Shown piece by piece: positions 1-12,000 of a DNA stretch of 20,306 bases (the stretch's first letter is position 1; each line of letters begins with the position of its first letter). The notes under the pieces were generated by a model that made no database searches, was not told where the DNA came from, and saw only the letters and a list, made by a program, of their open reading frames with translations. A program made the position numbers and the translations under genes. Origin of the DNA: Dehalococcoidales bacterium (lineage in GTDB: Bacteria > Chloroflexota > Dehalococcoidia > Dehalococcoidales > UBA5760); NCBI GenBank assembly GCA_028710655.1, contig JAQTTS010000009.1, positions 1 to 20,306 of the forward strand, written 5' to 3'.

Positions 1-3000
1 CTGGGAGACTTGCTGGAGAAGGCTTAATCCCTATGAGACGCAAGCCTGGGCCACGGATGCTATTTACACGGAAGGCGATATCGTCACCGGTACGGATGGC
101 CTGGATTACCGGTGCATAAGATACCATCTGTCTTCAAGCGACAACCGGCCTATAACGGGCGCTTCTTACGCTACTTATTGGCAGACTCCCGCTGTTACCA
201 CTAGGGGAGTTGCCTGGCAGAATTCCACTTCATATGTCAACGGGCCTTACGATGATTATCTGTATTGGATAGGAGGGACCAGCTATTATAATTTCTGGCG
301 TTATAAGATATCCGGGAATTCATGGGAGCGCCTGGCTAATCTTCCTTGGAGTACGGGTTATATCGGCTCGAACATGACGGATATAGGGGACGGTTATTTG
401 TATTTTCACAGAGGGAACAACGGCTATGATTTTGCGCGGTATAATCTGGCAACCGATGAGTGGGAGGAATTAACTGATTCTCCGGGTACCGCAGGTTTTA
501 TTTATGGTTTTGGGGTAATCGGCGTTGTGTCCAAGGCGGACAGGGTGTTGGGCACCGACGGCAACGGTTATGTATGTAAAAAGAGGCACACCTCCGCTAC
601 GCTTAATAAACCGATAACCGGTTCCGATTGGTCGAAGTACTGGGAAAGCAACGGTTCGACTACGGATTGCGTTACCTGGGAGGAGTCCAAGGATTACGGC
701 CCGGGACTGGAGAATATCAAGCCCTCGATAGTGGTAGGCACGGATGGCAATGACTATCGCTGTATTAAAAACCATATCTCTGCCACTTCCAGCTGCCCGA
801 TTACCGGTACGACTTCTACCTGGCAGACATACTGGGTCTCTAACGGGACCACGGGGCAGGGTGATACCTGGGCAAGCGGGACTATGTATAATTCGCGCAC
901 CGGTACCATAGGGCACCATACTTTTATCTTTGGATTCCCCGGTTATGATAAATCTTACTGGTATCGTTATGACCCGTTGGATAATACCTGGCTTACCTGC
1001 GGAACCACTATCGCGACCATATATGGAGGGGAAGCGACATGGACGGGGTTGAATGCCCCTGATAAAGGCAGGTATATTTATCTGGTGAGAGGAAGGGGCA
1101 CTACCAGTTTTTACCGTTACAATATCGAGATGGATGGCTGGGAAAGCAAGACCAATACCTTTATTCCTACTTATTATCATTATTCAGGAGGCGGGCTTGC
1201 CAATGACGGCGTCTCTCAGTATATTTACCATCTCTCCGGATATTATGACAGTGTTTATGATTTCAGGATGGAACGGTATGATACAACCACCGATTCGTGG
1301 AACGAATTCGCCTCAATACCTTTTTCTGGGATGTACAGGGCTATTTGTCAGACCCCGGATGCGATATGGGGCTCTCCGTATTACAGCGGGGACCAGTTGT
1401 TGAAATACGACTTGATGAGGCCGACGCACAATCAGCCGGGGGTATGGGAGAAGAAGGTGTACGATACCTGTTATTCTACTTACGCCGACGGGAATATCGC
1501 CGTGGACAGCAACGGTTATAACTATATGATCTTCGGGGACAGATTTTATTATCCGAATAGCAATATTTGGGTTTTCGATACCAACGCCAAACAATCCAAG
1601 ATAGTGGGGAGCGACGGAGCGGATTATGATTGTATCTTGAGCCATACGGCAACCGCCGACGATTATCCTACGACCGGTGAAAACTGGACTACCTACTGGC
1701 AGACGTCGCGTACCTCGGGTAAGGGGTCGGCCTGGCTGGACGGGACATCCTATTATTGCTCCAAACACGCCAACCGCTGGGTGGGCCTGATCCGGGCGCC
1801 TTTTTACCTTGGGCCGGGGACCAAGGGGCAGTATATGGAGAATGAGAACTCCATATACGTACTTGAAGGCAAGGGCACCAAGTACGTATGGCAGTATGAT
1901 ATTACCAATGACCGCTGGCTGAGGGCAAAGGATACCTTGACCAGCGTGTATTACGGGTCCGAACTTACCGGGGGATGCGGCATAAATATTTCGGGGCATG
2001 AAAGCCCGAGGGACGTGCTTTTTATGCTCGGCGGGTACGGCTCCACCCAGTTCAACCTGTATTTTGTCGAGCCGAGCTATGATTACTGGACTTCTTATCT
2101 GAATGCTCCGGACGGTCATTCATACCGCGGCACAAATTCGATGACCTACTCTTCGTATAACAACAAGGTCTATAAACTGCGCACGGAGATTACCAGCACC
2201 TGTTATGTGTATGACCCGGAGCAGGATACCTGGGGTACGATCAACCCCGTGGGCACGGGTAGCTCCTCCGGGACTATCTACTCCTGCGACGAGTCCGCTG
2301 TGCTCTACTATCCTGACGACGGGCAGAAATACGTGTACTGCCTGACCGGAGAGGATAACCATGTGCTGCTGCGCTATAACATGGATACCTTGAACTGGGA
2401 TGAGCTTGAGCCTCCGCCTACGACTATTACCAGCTATGCCTCCGCGATGTCCAGCGTGGGCAACAGTTATATATACATGTTCAATACTACCGAATTGGAT
2501 TATCTCTTTAGGTATCATAAGGACGAGAATACTTACGATATCCCCTCCTATCTTCCGGTAGCGCTTGATGAAGGCGGGGTTATCTGCGGTTATAAAGGCA
2601 ACATATATTATCTCTGCGGCGATGCCGGGACGTTTTATAGGTTCAATATCGGCCAGAAGAAATGGGGTATTTTGACTGATTGCCCTTCTACCATGCCTAA
2701 CGAGGATCCCTGTATGAAGGCGGTAGAATACGAAGGGAACGTGGATATATATGTAACCGGCGGGAGAAACAGGTCCGAGTTCTTGAGGTATTCGGTCGCC
2801 AATGATGCCTGGGAAACTCTTGAGCCGCCTCCTTATGCCTGGGGGTGGGGTAATGCGATAGAGCATGTGGCAAACGACAGGTATATATATGCCATGAGAG
2901 GCGGGGCAACGAGCTTCTGGAAGTACGATATACGCAACAACGAGTGGGAGGATCTGGCTGACCTGCCGGTTACCGTGGGCAGGGGGGCTGCTTTGACTTA

Positions 3001-6000
3001 TCCCGACCAGGGGGATTATATTTATGCCTTGTCCGGCAACAGGAGCCCTAATTTCTACAGGTATAACTACAAGACGGACAGCTGGACAACCCTGAATCCC
3101 TGTATGGTTAAAATCCTCGACTCGCATTCGGAGCTTATTTATCCGGGGTTCGGCAACTTTTTGTATGTTTTGCACGGTTCAAGCTGGGGCGCGGATTACG
3201 AGTCCTATACATATATGAGGTATGATATCCTTTCAGGTTCCTGGAGCGAGCTGGCGCCGGCTTCTTTCGGGGTCGATCATCCGGGGAGCATGATCTGGCC
3301 GGGCGGCGAGTATTATTACGCCACCAAAGGCAACGGCAGGCTCGAGCTGGCCATGTACTACGCATTCTGCTACGGCACTTATATCTCCGATATAAAGGCG
3401 GTCGGCGCCCATTCAGGTTGGGGTAATGTCAACTGGACCTTTAACGATACCCAGGCGGCCCAGCTTTCTTTCAGGTCCGGGAATGAATCTGACCTCTCCG
3501 ATGCCTTGAGCTGGGACCTTTGTGCGGACATGTCTAACGGGGCGGATTTAAGCACCGCCTCTTCGGTAAGCCCGCAGGATGTGTACGTGCAGTATAAGAT
3601 AGGTTTTTCCACGGATAACCTGCTCGAACTACCCAAAATATCCAACGTAAGCATAGGCTATAAGTTCTATCCGCTCAAGCAGGAGATGATCTCTTCTCCT
3701 ATTAATACCTCTTTTGCCACCAACCGCCTGGTAAAGTTCGAATGGAGCGATGAGCAGGAGACCGGGACGGACGTGCGTTTCAAGATACGCACCGGCTCGA
3801 CCCTTGAGAACCTGCTCAACGCAGCCTGGTACGGGCCTGCGGGGACGACTATAGAACAATTCACTTTCGACAGTAAAGATGACTATGTGGCTAACTCCGA
3901 GATCCTCTTTACCGGCACTTCGGTAAAACTCTACAAGAAACTGGCGGATTTCGCTTACTCCCAGGCGCTTTATGTGGATAACACCGGGGGGAGCGCGCAG
4001 ACCGACCTTATAGTCACTTTAAATATCCCCTCTACCGACGATCATTTCTGGGATAATGTAAAATCCGACGGTTCGGATATACGTTTTCATGACGGGACAG
4101 AGGAGCTGGGGTATTACCTGGTGAGTTTCGACAAGGAGGATAAGGAGGCTGAGATAAACGTCAATCTGCCGAGCGTCGACGCTAACTCCATAAAGTCATT
4201 CTATATGGTTTATGGAAGCACCGACGCGCTTTCTGCCAGCGACGATACCTATATTGCCAAGCCTGCCAACGGGGTAGTGGGCTACTGGAGGTTCAACGAG
4301 GGGGCGGGCCTGATCGCCTATGATTCATCCGGTTACGGAAACTCCGGAGGCCTTAACCCTACAAACAAAAACCAGCCCAAATGGTCGGATGAGGGAAAAT
4401 ACGGTTCGTGTATTTATTTCGACGGCGTGGATGATTACGTAAGGGCTTCCAATGTGCCTGCCTTAGGTACAGAGTATACAATGTCCTTTTGGGGCACGAT
4501 AGACCAGGAGCCTACCACGCAAAGGAGCTGGCAGACTGCGTTGTCGTGCCAGCAGTCTTATCCGATCATGTGGTTGAATACAAACAACTATATGTATTTT
4601 TACTGGTATGACCCGGCGGACGTAAGCCACGGCAATAATTTCTATTATCATTCCACTAGGGACAGCGTATGGAGGCATTACGTGGTAGTCGAAGACTCCA
4701 AGGGTTACCGCGCGTATACGAACGCGGATTTGAACAGGGACTACAGGGGCTTTACTTATACCTCGCGTAACATAGGGAGCATGCAGTGGGATATCGGCAG
4801 GTATTTTAACAACACCAGTTATTGGTGGAAGGGCAAGCTTGATGAGGTTATTTTGTATGACCGCGCGCTTACCGGGCAGGAAGTAAGGATGCTTTATGAA
4901 GGGGTCTCTTCGGATTTTACCTATAAGATTACCTATGGCTGCAATGAAGAGGACGCCACCTGCGCAACCCTGGTCTCCGGGGGATGGCAGAAGAAGATCG
5001 CCGTTCCTGTGGTCAACTCCGGCGGGCTTAAGACCAATACCAACGTGAGGATTGACCTCGGCAAATGGCATGAGTTCTGGGAGCATGTGAAGAGCGACGG
5101 GAGCGATATACGCGCCGTGGACTCGGATGATACTACAGTTTTGAGTTATTATATCCCGGAGTGGGATTATGAGAATAAGAAAGGCTTTATGCTTGTAAAG
5201 GTTCCATCTCTGGCGGCCGGCGGAAGCAAGACGATTTACCTTTATTACGGGAATGCCAGCGCGGTATCCGCCGCGGATTCGAGCTTCTGCATGAGCGTGG
5301 AGGGCAACTTTGGCAGTTATAACCAGGTTGCCGGTGATTCCACCACGCTTGCCGGCTGGTTGTATAAGATGCCGCTTATGCTCAAGAACGACTCCGGTTC
5401 TCCCCAGGGGCAGGGTTTGGTGGTTGGCACCAACGGGACGGATTATAAATGTATCAAAGGGCATTCCTCAACGAGCTATGACCGGCCGGTTACCGGAGCC
5501 AACTGGGCGACTTACTGGCAGAGCAACTCCACTACCGGCAAAGGGGTTTCCTGGGTCACCGGGACTACCTATAATAGCAGCCCGGCGGTGGTCAGGGTGG
5601 ATGCGGAGGACGGCTGGGACCAGTTCTGGGCCAACGTGAACAGCGACGGCTCGGATGTGCGTATAGTCGCTTCCGACAATGAGACAGTGATGACTTATTT
5701 CATCGATTTCTTCGATTCCGACAGCAAGCAGGGGAGCTTTCTGGTAAGCGTCCCTTTTATCAACACCAGCGCGGAGCAGGCGTACTGGTTGTATTACGGC
5801 AAGTCCGATGCCACCTCTTTGAGTACGGACAGCTTCCTTAATCCTTTGAAGCAGGCATCCGGCACTCCTTCCCAGGTGTCTCGTGTAGGAGAAACCTTTA
5901 ATTCCGACTGGCAATACAAGATGGATATTACCGTAAACAACGTCTCTACCAATCCTACGGGGGTGCTTAATAGAGGGGTGAATATCAAGATACCCTCCAC

Positions 6001-9000
6001 CTGGACGAACTTCTGGTCAAACGTTCGTTCGGACGGAGGGGATATACGTTTTTACGATGAGAATGTCACCTCCGGAGACCCGGTATCGCTTTATTACGAT
6101 ATCGATTACTTCGATTACGACAAGAAAACGGCGAGCATCGATGTCCAGGTGCAAAGCACCGAGGCGACCACCTGGCCCAGGGCGGTATCTCTTTATTACG
6201 GCAATGCGCTCAATATCACCACTTCCAATGATATATATAATGCCTATGACCTGTATATGTACGCCGGGCTCGATGAGACGAAATTCACCGCAGGCGGCGC
6301 GGCCACCGCTGATAAATCCCCGGTATTCAACAATGGGTATGTTACCTTATGGAACAATGCGGATGCCTGGGATTCTTATCTTAGATGGAACGGTTCGGCT
6401 TTTTCCAGGGTTGCCGGCAGGAGCTTCCAGGCGAGCATATACCCCAGTTATAATGACCGTGTGATGATCGGATGGAAGGATAACGAAACCGGCGTTTCTT
6501 ATACCAACCTTATCCACTGTATTTATTTCAACAACGGTGCGATGTACATATACGAAGACGGAAGCAATGTCGCCAGCGTCGGCTCGTATATAAGGGATGC
6601 CTGGTATGATGTCAAGATAGAGCTTAAGGCTACAGGCGCCAGGTACTACTATAAGAACAGGGATGACACGGATTGGATACTGCTTTACGATTCTTCGTAT
6701 TCCACGGAAGGAAGCCTGCGGCCGCATATAGTACAGCAGGACAGGGATGAGAGTGTTTATACGGACAGCTGGCTGGTTTACCAGGATATGACCTATGATG
6801 TCAGCGTAGACCTTAGTCAGGTGATCAACGGACAGGATAATACTTTTTCTCTCAGCGATTATTATGAGGATAATCCCGTACTCCAGCCTTTGGGCGGGGT
6901 GTTTTATGACAGCAACCTCGCGTCTTTTACCGAAACTTCGACTATCCCGGCAGGCGCAGGGCTCAAGCATCAGATCTCCCCGGATTCCTGGAATTGGTAC
7001 TGGTATAATTCGACCGCGATAAGCAAGGTGGTCGGCACCGACGGAAAGGACTATAAGTGTATTTTAAGCCATACAGCCGGCGATTCCAATAAGCCTATCA
7101 CCGGGGCCTTGTATGAGACTTATTGGCAGGATAATAGCACTACCGGCACAGGATCGACCTGGACAAGCGGGGCTTCTTATAACAGTATCCCCATAGGCTG
7201 GAATTTGTCTACCGCCGGTTATACCCAGGCAAACACCGGTTCAGAGATCAATTCGCACCTGGCCGCCTTCCAGACGTTGTTCCCTTCCGGCTCGCTGAGT
7301 TTCCGCACTTACCTGCATTCGAACGACGGGACCTATACCCCGGAGCTGAACAATATAGCAGTTGCCTTGACTACCGATGAAACCTTCTATACGGATAAGA
7401 CCGGGGCGGATGCGATAAATGCCTTGAACTGCGATATCGCCGATGACCAGTGGGTGCAGTACAAGGCGATACTCTATTCCGACGGAAGGAATACGCCCGT
7501 GGTCAGCAACATCACCTTGACCTATACCGACGCCTGGTTGAATATTACTTCTCCCAACGGAGGGGAGTCGTGGCTCGAAGGCGATACCTATAATATCACC
7601 TGGACCTCTCAGGGGATAGACGCCGGGGCCAGCAACGTGAAACTTGAGTATTCCCCGGATAACGAGGTAACCTGGAAGACGATCATAGCCTCCACATCCA
7701 ACACCGGCACTTACGCCTGGACCCTGCCGGATGACCCGGGGTTGTTGACTAAGGTGCGGATAACGAGCATAGAGTATCCCAACGTAACCGATAAATCCAA
7801 CGCTTCCTTCAGGTTGATGGGCGCAGAGATTACCTCTCCTAACGGAGGGGAGATCTGGGAGTTGGGCAAGACGCATACGATTACCTGGGATTCAGGCGGC
7901 AGCCTCGGTACGAGTACATTGAAATTCGAATATTCTATCGACAGCGGGTCTACCTGGGTAAGCCCGGAGATCGCCTCGGGTCAGACGGATGACGGAAGCT
8001 TGACCTGGAATATTTCTTCGAATACCGCTTATGCTTCTGATAACGTGCTGGTGCGCATGACCGATTCCTCCAATACGCAGGTGGATGACTCTTCGGATGA
8101 ATCATTTGCCCTGGTGCCTTCTCCCGCGATCACTTTCGCTTATCCTCTGGGAAGTGAAGAGCTCAAGGTGGGAGCTGCTTATAATATAAGGTGGACTACG
8201 AACTCGCAGCAGTTCGGCAGCCAGTTCGACCTGTATTATTCCAAGGATGGTTTTACCACATCGACGTATATCACCACCGTAACTTCCGGGGCCCCGGCCT
8301 CGCCGCTTACCCCGAATACGGACCTGTCATGCTCTTATTCATGGACCATTCCGGATGATTTGAGCGATAATGTTACGATAAGGGTAAGGGAGGTTTCCGC
8401 CCCGGCGGGGAGGGATACTTCTTCAGTGGTCTCCAAGGTTTCCTCCATATTCAAGATAGTCGATCCCAAGATCACCCTTACTTCTCCTAACGGCGGGGAG
8501 CTTTGGGTCAAGAACGAGGTCAATAATATTACCTGGACCTCGGAAGGCACTATACACAGCGGAAGCCTTACCTTGCAGTATTCAAAGGACGGCGGTTCGA
8601 CCTGGGTGAATATTTCGGGATTCGACGGATTGAATGACGGTGCTTTTGCCTGGACAGTCCCGGAGGAGGCGGTTTCGGACCTGTGCAAGGTGAGGATAAA
8701 GGACAGCGCCCGGCCCACGGTTACGGATACCTCGGACAACACATTCAAGATCATTCCGTCTGCGACAATCGAGATCAGCGCTCCCAACGGAGGGGAGATC
8801 TGGACGATCGGGGGGACCTATACGATAACCTGGAAAGTCGCCGGGCAGATCGGAGGGCATGACGTAAAAATCGAGTATTCCAAGGATAATTTTGTCAGCG
8901 ATGTAAATGTAATCAAGGCCTCTACTCCCAACGACGGTTCGGAGAGCTGGGTGGGGATTCCCGCAGACCCGTCTGCCGACGTAAGGGTACGCATAACCGA

Positions 9001-12000
9001 TTTAAACACCGGGTATACGGATATCACCGATAAATCCGACGCGGTATTTACTATATGTACCTCGGGGATAACCGTCATATCCCCTAACGGCGGCGAACAA
9101 TGGGAGGTGCGCAATACGAGCGATGCCACCCAGACCATACATAATATAAAATGGGTTTCCGGAAGCGGCGTTCCTGACGGCACCAGCGATATAGTGCTGG
9201 CGATGTCCACCGATTCGGGGACGACATATGCTACCACGATCATAACCGGGCGCTCCAAGACCGGCTCTTACCCCTGGTCGGTGCCTAATAATTTAAGCAA
9301 TACCGTGAGGGTCAAAGCTTATTCCTACGGCACCCCTGCATTTACTGACGAGTCGAACGCGAATTTCTCCATAGTGCCTGTGCCGAAGATGACCGTTACT
9401 GTCCCCCTTCCTTCCGGGTCGACCGTCTGGAAGGTCGGCGCGTTATATAATATTACTTGGGATAGGACGGGCAACCTTTGCGATACCGTTGACCTGTATT
9501 ATTCTACCGACGGCAGTACGCCGAATACTCTTATAGCCGCTGGGGTAGCCAATTCCGGAATCTATGCCTGGCGTATACCGGACGTGGGGTTGACCGACCT
9601 TGCCAAGGTCAGGATCATCGAATCGAGCGTGCCTTCCAGGGATACCACCAAGAAGATAGAAGCTACATCTGTTACATTCAATATCGCCAATCCTTCGCTT
9701 ACGCTAACCTCTCCTAACGGCGCAGCTTCCATAGATGACGCTGAGGCCTGGGTACAGGGAGAGCAGAATTATATTACCTGGACCCCGGACGGACAGGTTT
9801 CCAACGGCCTGCTCATAGAATATTCCAGGGATTCGGGATCCGATCCTGCAAGATATACTATCCACGATGGGATTGTCCCCGGGACGGGGCTTACCCCGGG
9901 TTCTACGTATGCGCGCCCGGTTACCATCGATAACACCTCTTCCGCTTTAGACCTGGAGAATTACCAGGTTGAATTTACCCTGGATACCAGCGCTTTGGTT
10001 ACCGCAGGCAAGATGCGTTCCGACGGTTACGATATCATGTTTGCCGATGAAGATGAGGTATGCTCTTACTGGATCGAGCCGGACACTATCAATACCACCC
10101 AGACAAAGATATGGGTAAAGGCGCCGCAGATACCCGCCGGAGAAGTGAAGAAGATCTACATGTATTACGGCAATCCTTCGTCTTTGATCCATCAGAGTTT
10201 CGATAATACTTTCGTGAAGAATGTCGCCGGGAGCGATATCGCCGGCTACTGGCATTTTGACGATGCCTCCGGGTCTGTCGCTTCGGATGCCTCCGGGTCG
10301 GGCAGGGACCTGGGGATAACCGGTGCGACCTGGTATTCTTCCGACGGCGGCAGGTGGGGCAGCCTGCAGGATGTCAAGTTTTCCACCGGGTCCTGTCTTG
10401 TTTTTGACGGAAGCAGTTATGCCGGTTATGGGGATAATATAAGCCTTGACCCTACCAAAATAAGCGTCGAGGCATGGGTTTACCCCACGGATGTCTCTTC
10501 GGATGGATATATCATCCAGAAATCCGGGGATACTGTCGGTGTTTACGTATTGAAAATAGCTGCGGGAGGGGACCTGCAGTTTTCTATTTATGATTCCAGC
10601 AACGTTTCGCATACGGCTACCGCCAACAATTTATTGACTACAGGAAGGGCTTACCACGTGGTAGGGGTTTATAATGGGACCGATGAGTCAGTGAAGCTGT
10701 ACGTGGACGGGGTAATGCAGAGTAATGTCGACTACTCGTCCGGGATAAATACCGCGGAAGCGCCGTTTAAAGTGGGAAATTTATTTAAAGGAAGGATAGA
10801 CGAGGTTGCGGTGCATAACAGGGTGCTTTCCCTGGATGAGATCAACGCGCATTTTGAAAGAAGAAAATATGCGAGTACCGTGCCGGGAGCCCCTTCGGTA
10901 AGCTCGGAGGAGCCGGTAAATGAATATCTCTGGACCATCCCCACCTCCGAAGATGATCTTTCCCAGAATGTGAAAGTTTATATTACCGACCGCAATACTG
11001 TTGTGGGAGGCAGTACAATAAGCGATGCCTCTGATAACTATTTCAGCATAATCGCCTATCCCAGGGTAGTTGTAAAACAGCCCAACGGAGGGGAGGTCCT
11101 GGTTACTCAGGATTCTTACGATATCAAATGGAGGTATGACGGAGATATAGGTGGCGACAGCGATTATGTAACTTTGGAGTATTCTACCGACGGAGGTTCC
11201 ACCTGGGTCAGCCCGGCAATAAACGATTACGTGCTTAACAGGGATTGTAGTTTTACCTGGCTTTCCATCCCGGATGCCCCGTCTACCAACGTAAAGGTCC
11301 GCATTACGCATAATTCCGACCCGTTGATTACCGATGTTTCGGATTCTCCTTTCAAGATACAGGGCAGGCTGGTGCTGCCTTCGGAGGACCATCTGCCGCA
11401 GTTTAGCGAGGTACAGGGGGGGAGCGACGAGTATGTGTATTGGGATACTATAGGTACGATCAACAAGGTTAAACTGCAGTACTCCAAAGATGATTTTGCC
11501 TCGGATGTGCATACTATCGTGGATAACCTGGCGAATTCCGGCTCTTACCTCTGGACTGTGCCGAGGGATTGCTCTACGACGGTGAAATTAAGGGTGTTGA
11601 ATTACAGTGATGAGGATGTGTATGACGATTCCGGAGAGTTTGCTATAAACGGCCTTACTCTTACTTCGCCTAATGGAGGGGAGAGCTGGGAGATAGCCAC
11701 TGCTCATGATATTACCTGGGATTCCGTTGCCCTGGAAAGCTCCGATGTGAAATTGGAGTATTCGGTGGATAACGGTTCGACGTGGGATGAGATTACGGCT
11801 TCTACCCCCAATACCGGTTCCTACAGCTGGACTATCCCCAATAACGGGGTGAGTGACGGCGAGGCCCTGGTCAGGGTTAGCGATGCCTCCCTGCCCGGCG
11901 TCTGGGATGTGTCGGATGCGAATTTCACTATTATTGCCGGAGAGCTTACCAATATAAGCATTCAGCCGGTTTCCGATATCGCCCGAGCGGTGACTACTTA

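Larger units (their letters stand above)
2..3355 (+). other. Kelch-like beta-propeller region, about 17 blades
   Basis: A repeat of the form [FY].RY(D/N)......W..L...P recurs, for example YRYNYKTDSW, LRYSVANDAW and WKYDIRNNEW, followed by a Gly-rich strand such as YIYAMRGG. This is the kelch/galactose-oxidase blade pattern. The blade Trp codons start at 14, 323, 461, 989, 1139, 1298, 1445, 1778, 1916, 2087, 2231, 2396, 2663, 2810, 2945, 3083 and 3242. One blade near 2531 has Tyr instead of Trp. Undisturbed spacing is 135-171 bp (45-57 residues). The three larger gaps (14-323, 461-989, 1445-1778) each contain inserted copies of the small G[TS][DN]G module. Seventeen blades are too many for one propeller of six to eight, so two or three propellers are likely. 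The first may start before the window. No galactose-oxidase active-site residues were identified, so a binding or scaffold role is assumed. Confidence 0.8.
9698..11062 (+). other. SPNGGE domain 8, split by a DUF2341-LamG cassette
   Basis: The first half (LTLTSPNGAA, YITWTPDG, LIEYSRDSGSDPA) ends near 9901 and the second half (EYLWTIPTSEDD, VKVYITDRN, DNYFSI) starts near 10907. In the other units the EYS strand and the WTIP strand are about 25 residues apart; here the gap from 9815 to 10931 is 372 residues. The second half completes a normal unit and the next begins on schedule at 11063, so the cassette interrupts a loop of an intact domain. Confidence 0.8.
7538..11935 (+). repeat. Array of eleven SPNGGE Ig-like domains (Kre9/KNH-like)
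   Basis: Each unit opens with a strand of the type ITSPNGGE.W..G..Y.ITW, continues with V.LEYS.D.G.TW, then a Ser/Asn-rich turn, Y.WTIPD, V.VRI.D and a closing S..F.I. This matches the Ser-Thr-rich Kre9/KNH-like family (PF10342-like) common in large bacterial surface proteins. Approximate units: 7538-7822, 7823-8122, 8123-8467, 8468-8761, 8762-9067, 9068-9388, 9389-9697, 9698-11062 (split), 11063-11365, 11366-11653, 11654-11935. Uninterrupted units are about 95-115 residues. The PNGGE motif is lost in units 3, 7 and 10 and altered to SPNGAA in unit 8. The units probably act as rod-like spacers or binding domains; function is inferred only. Confidence 0.85.

Noticed and set aside
485..907. GGTACC at 485-490 and 902-907, 417 bp apart in phase, around module copies 2 and 3
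   Set aside because: Removal would shorten the kelch blade (Trp 461 to 989) to 111 bp, below the 135-171 bp of the others, so it probably is not the insertion boundary.
470..5464. Long open frames on the minus strand, e.g. 470-1180, 1313-2119, 2120-3175, 4463-5464
   Set aside because: The longest ones are exactly in register with the sense codons. Antisense stops there would need sense TTA, CTA or TCA, which this gene uses rarely, so long shadows are expected. Their translations resemble no family and the sense frame carries clear domains throughout.
7844..8797. GGAGGGGAG, like a ribosome binding site, at 7844-7852 and 8789-8797 and elsewhere in the array
   Set aside because: It is the codon string for Gly-Gly-Glu in the SPNGGE motif. 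No start codon follows at a suitable distance and the frame runs on unbroken.
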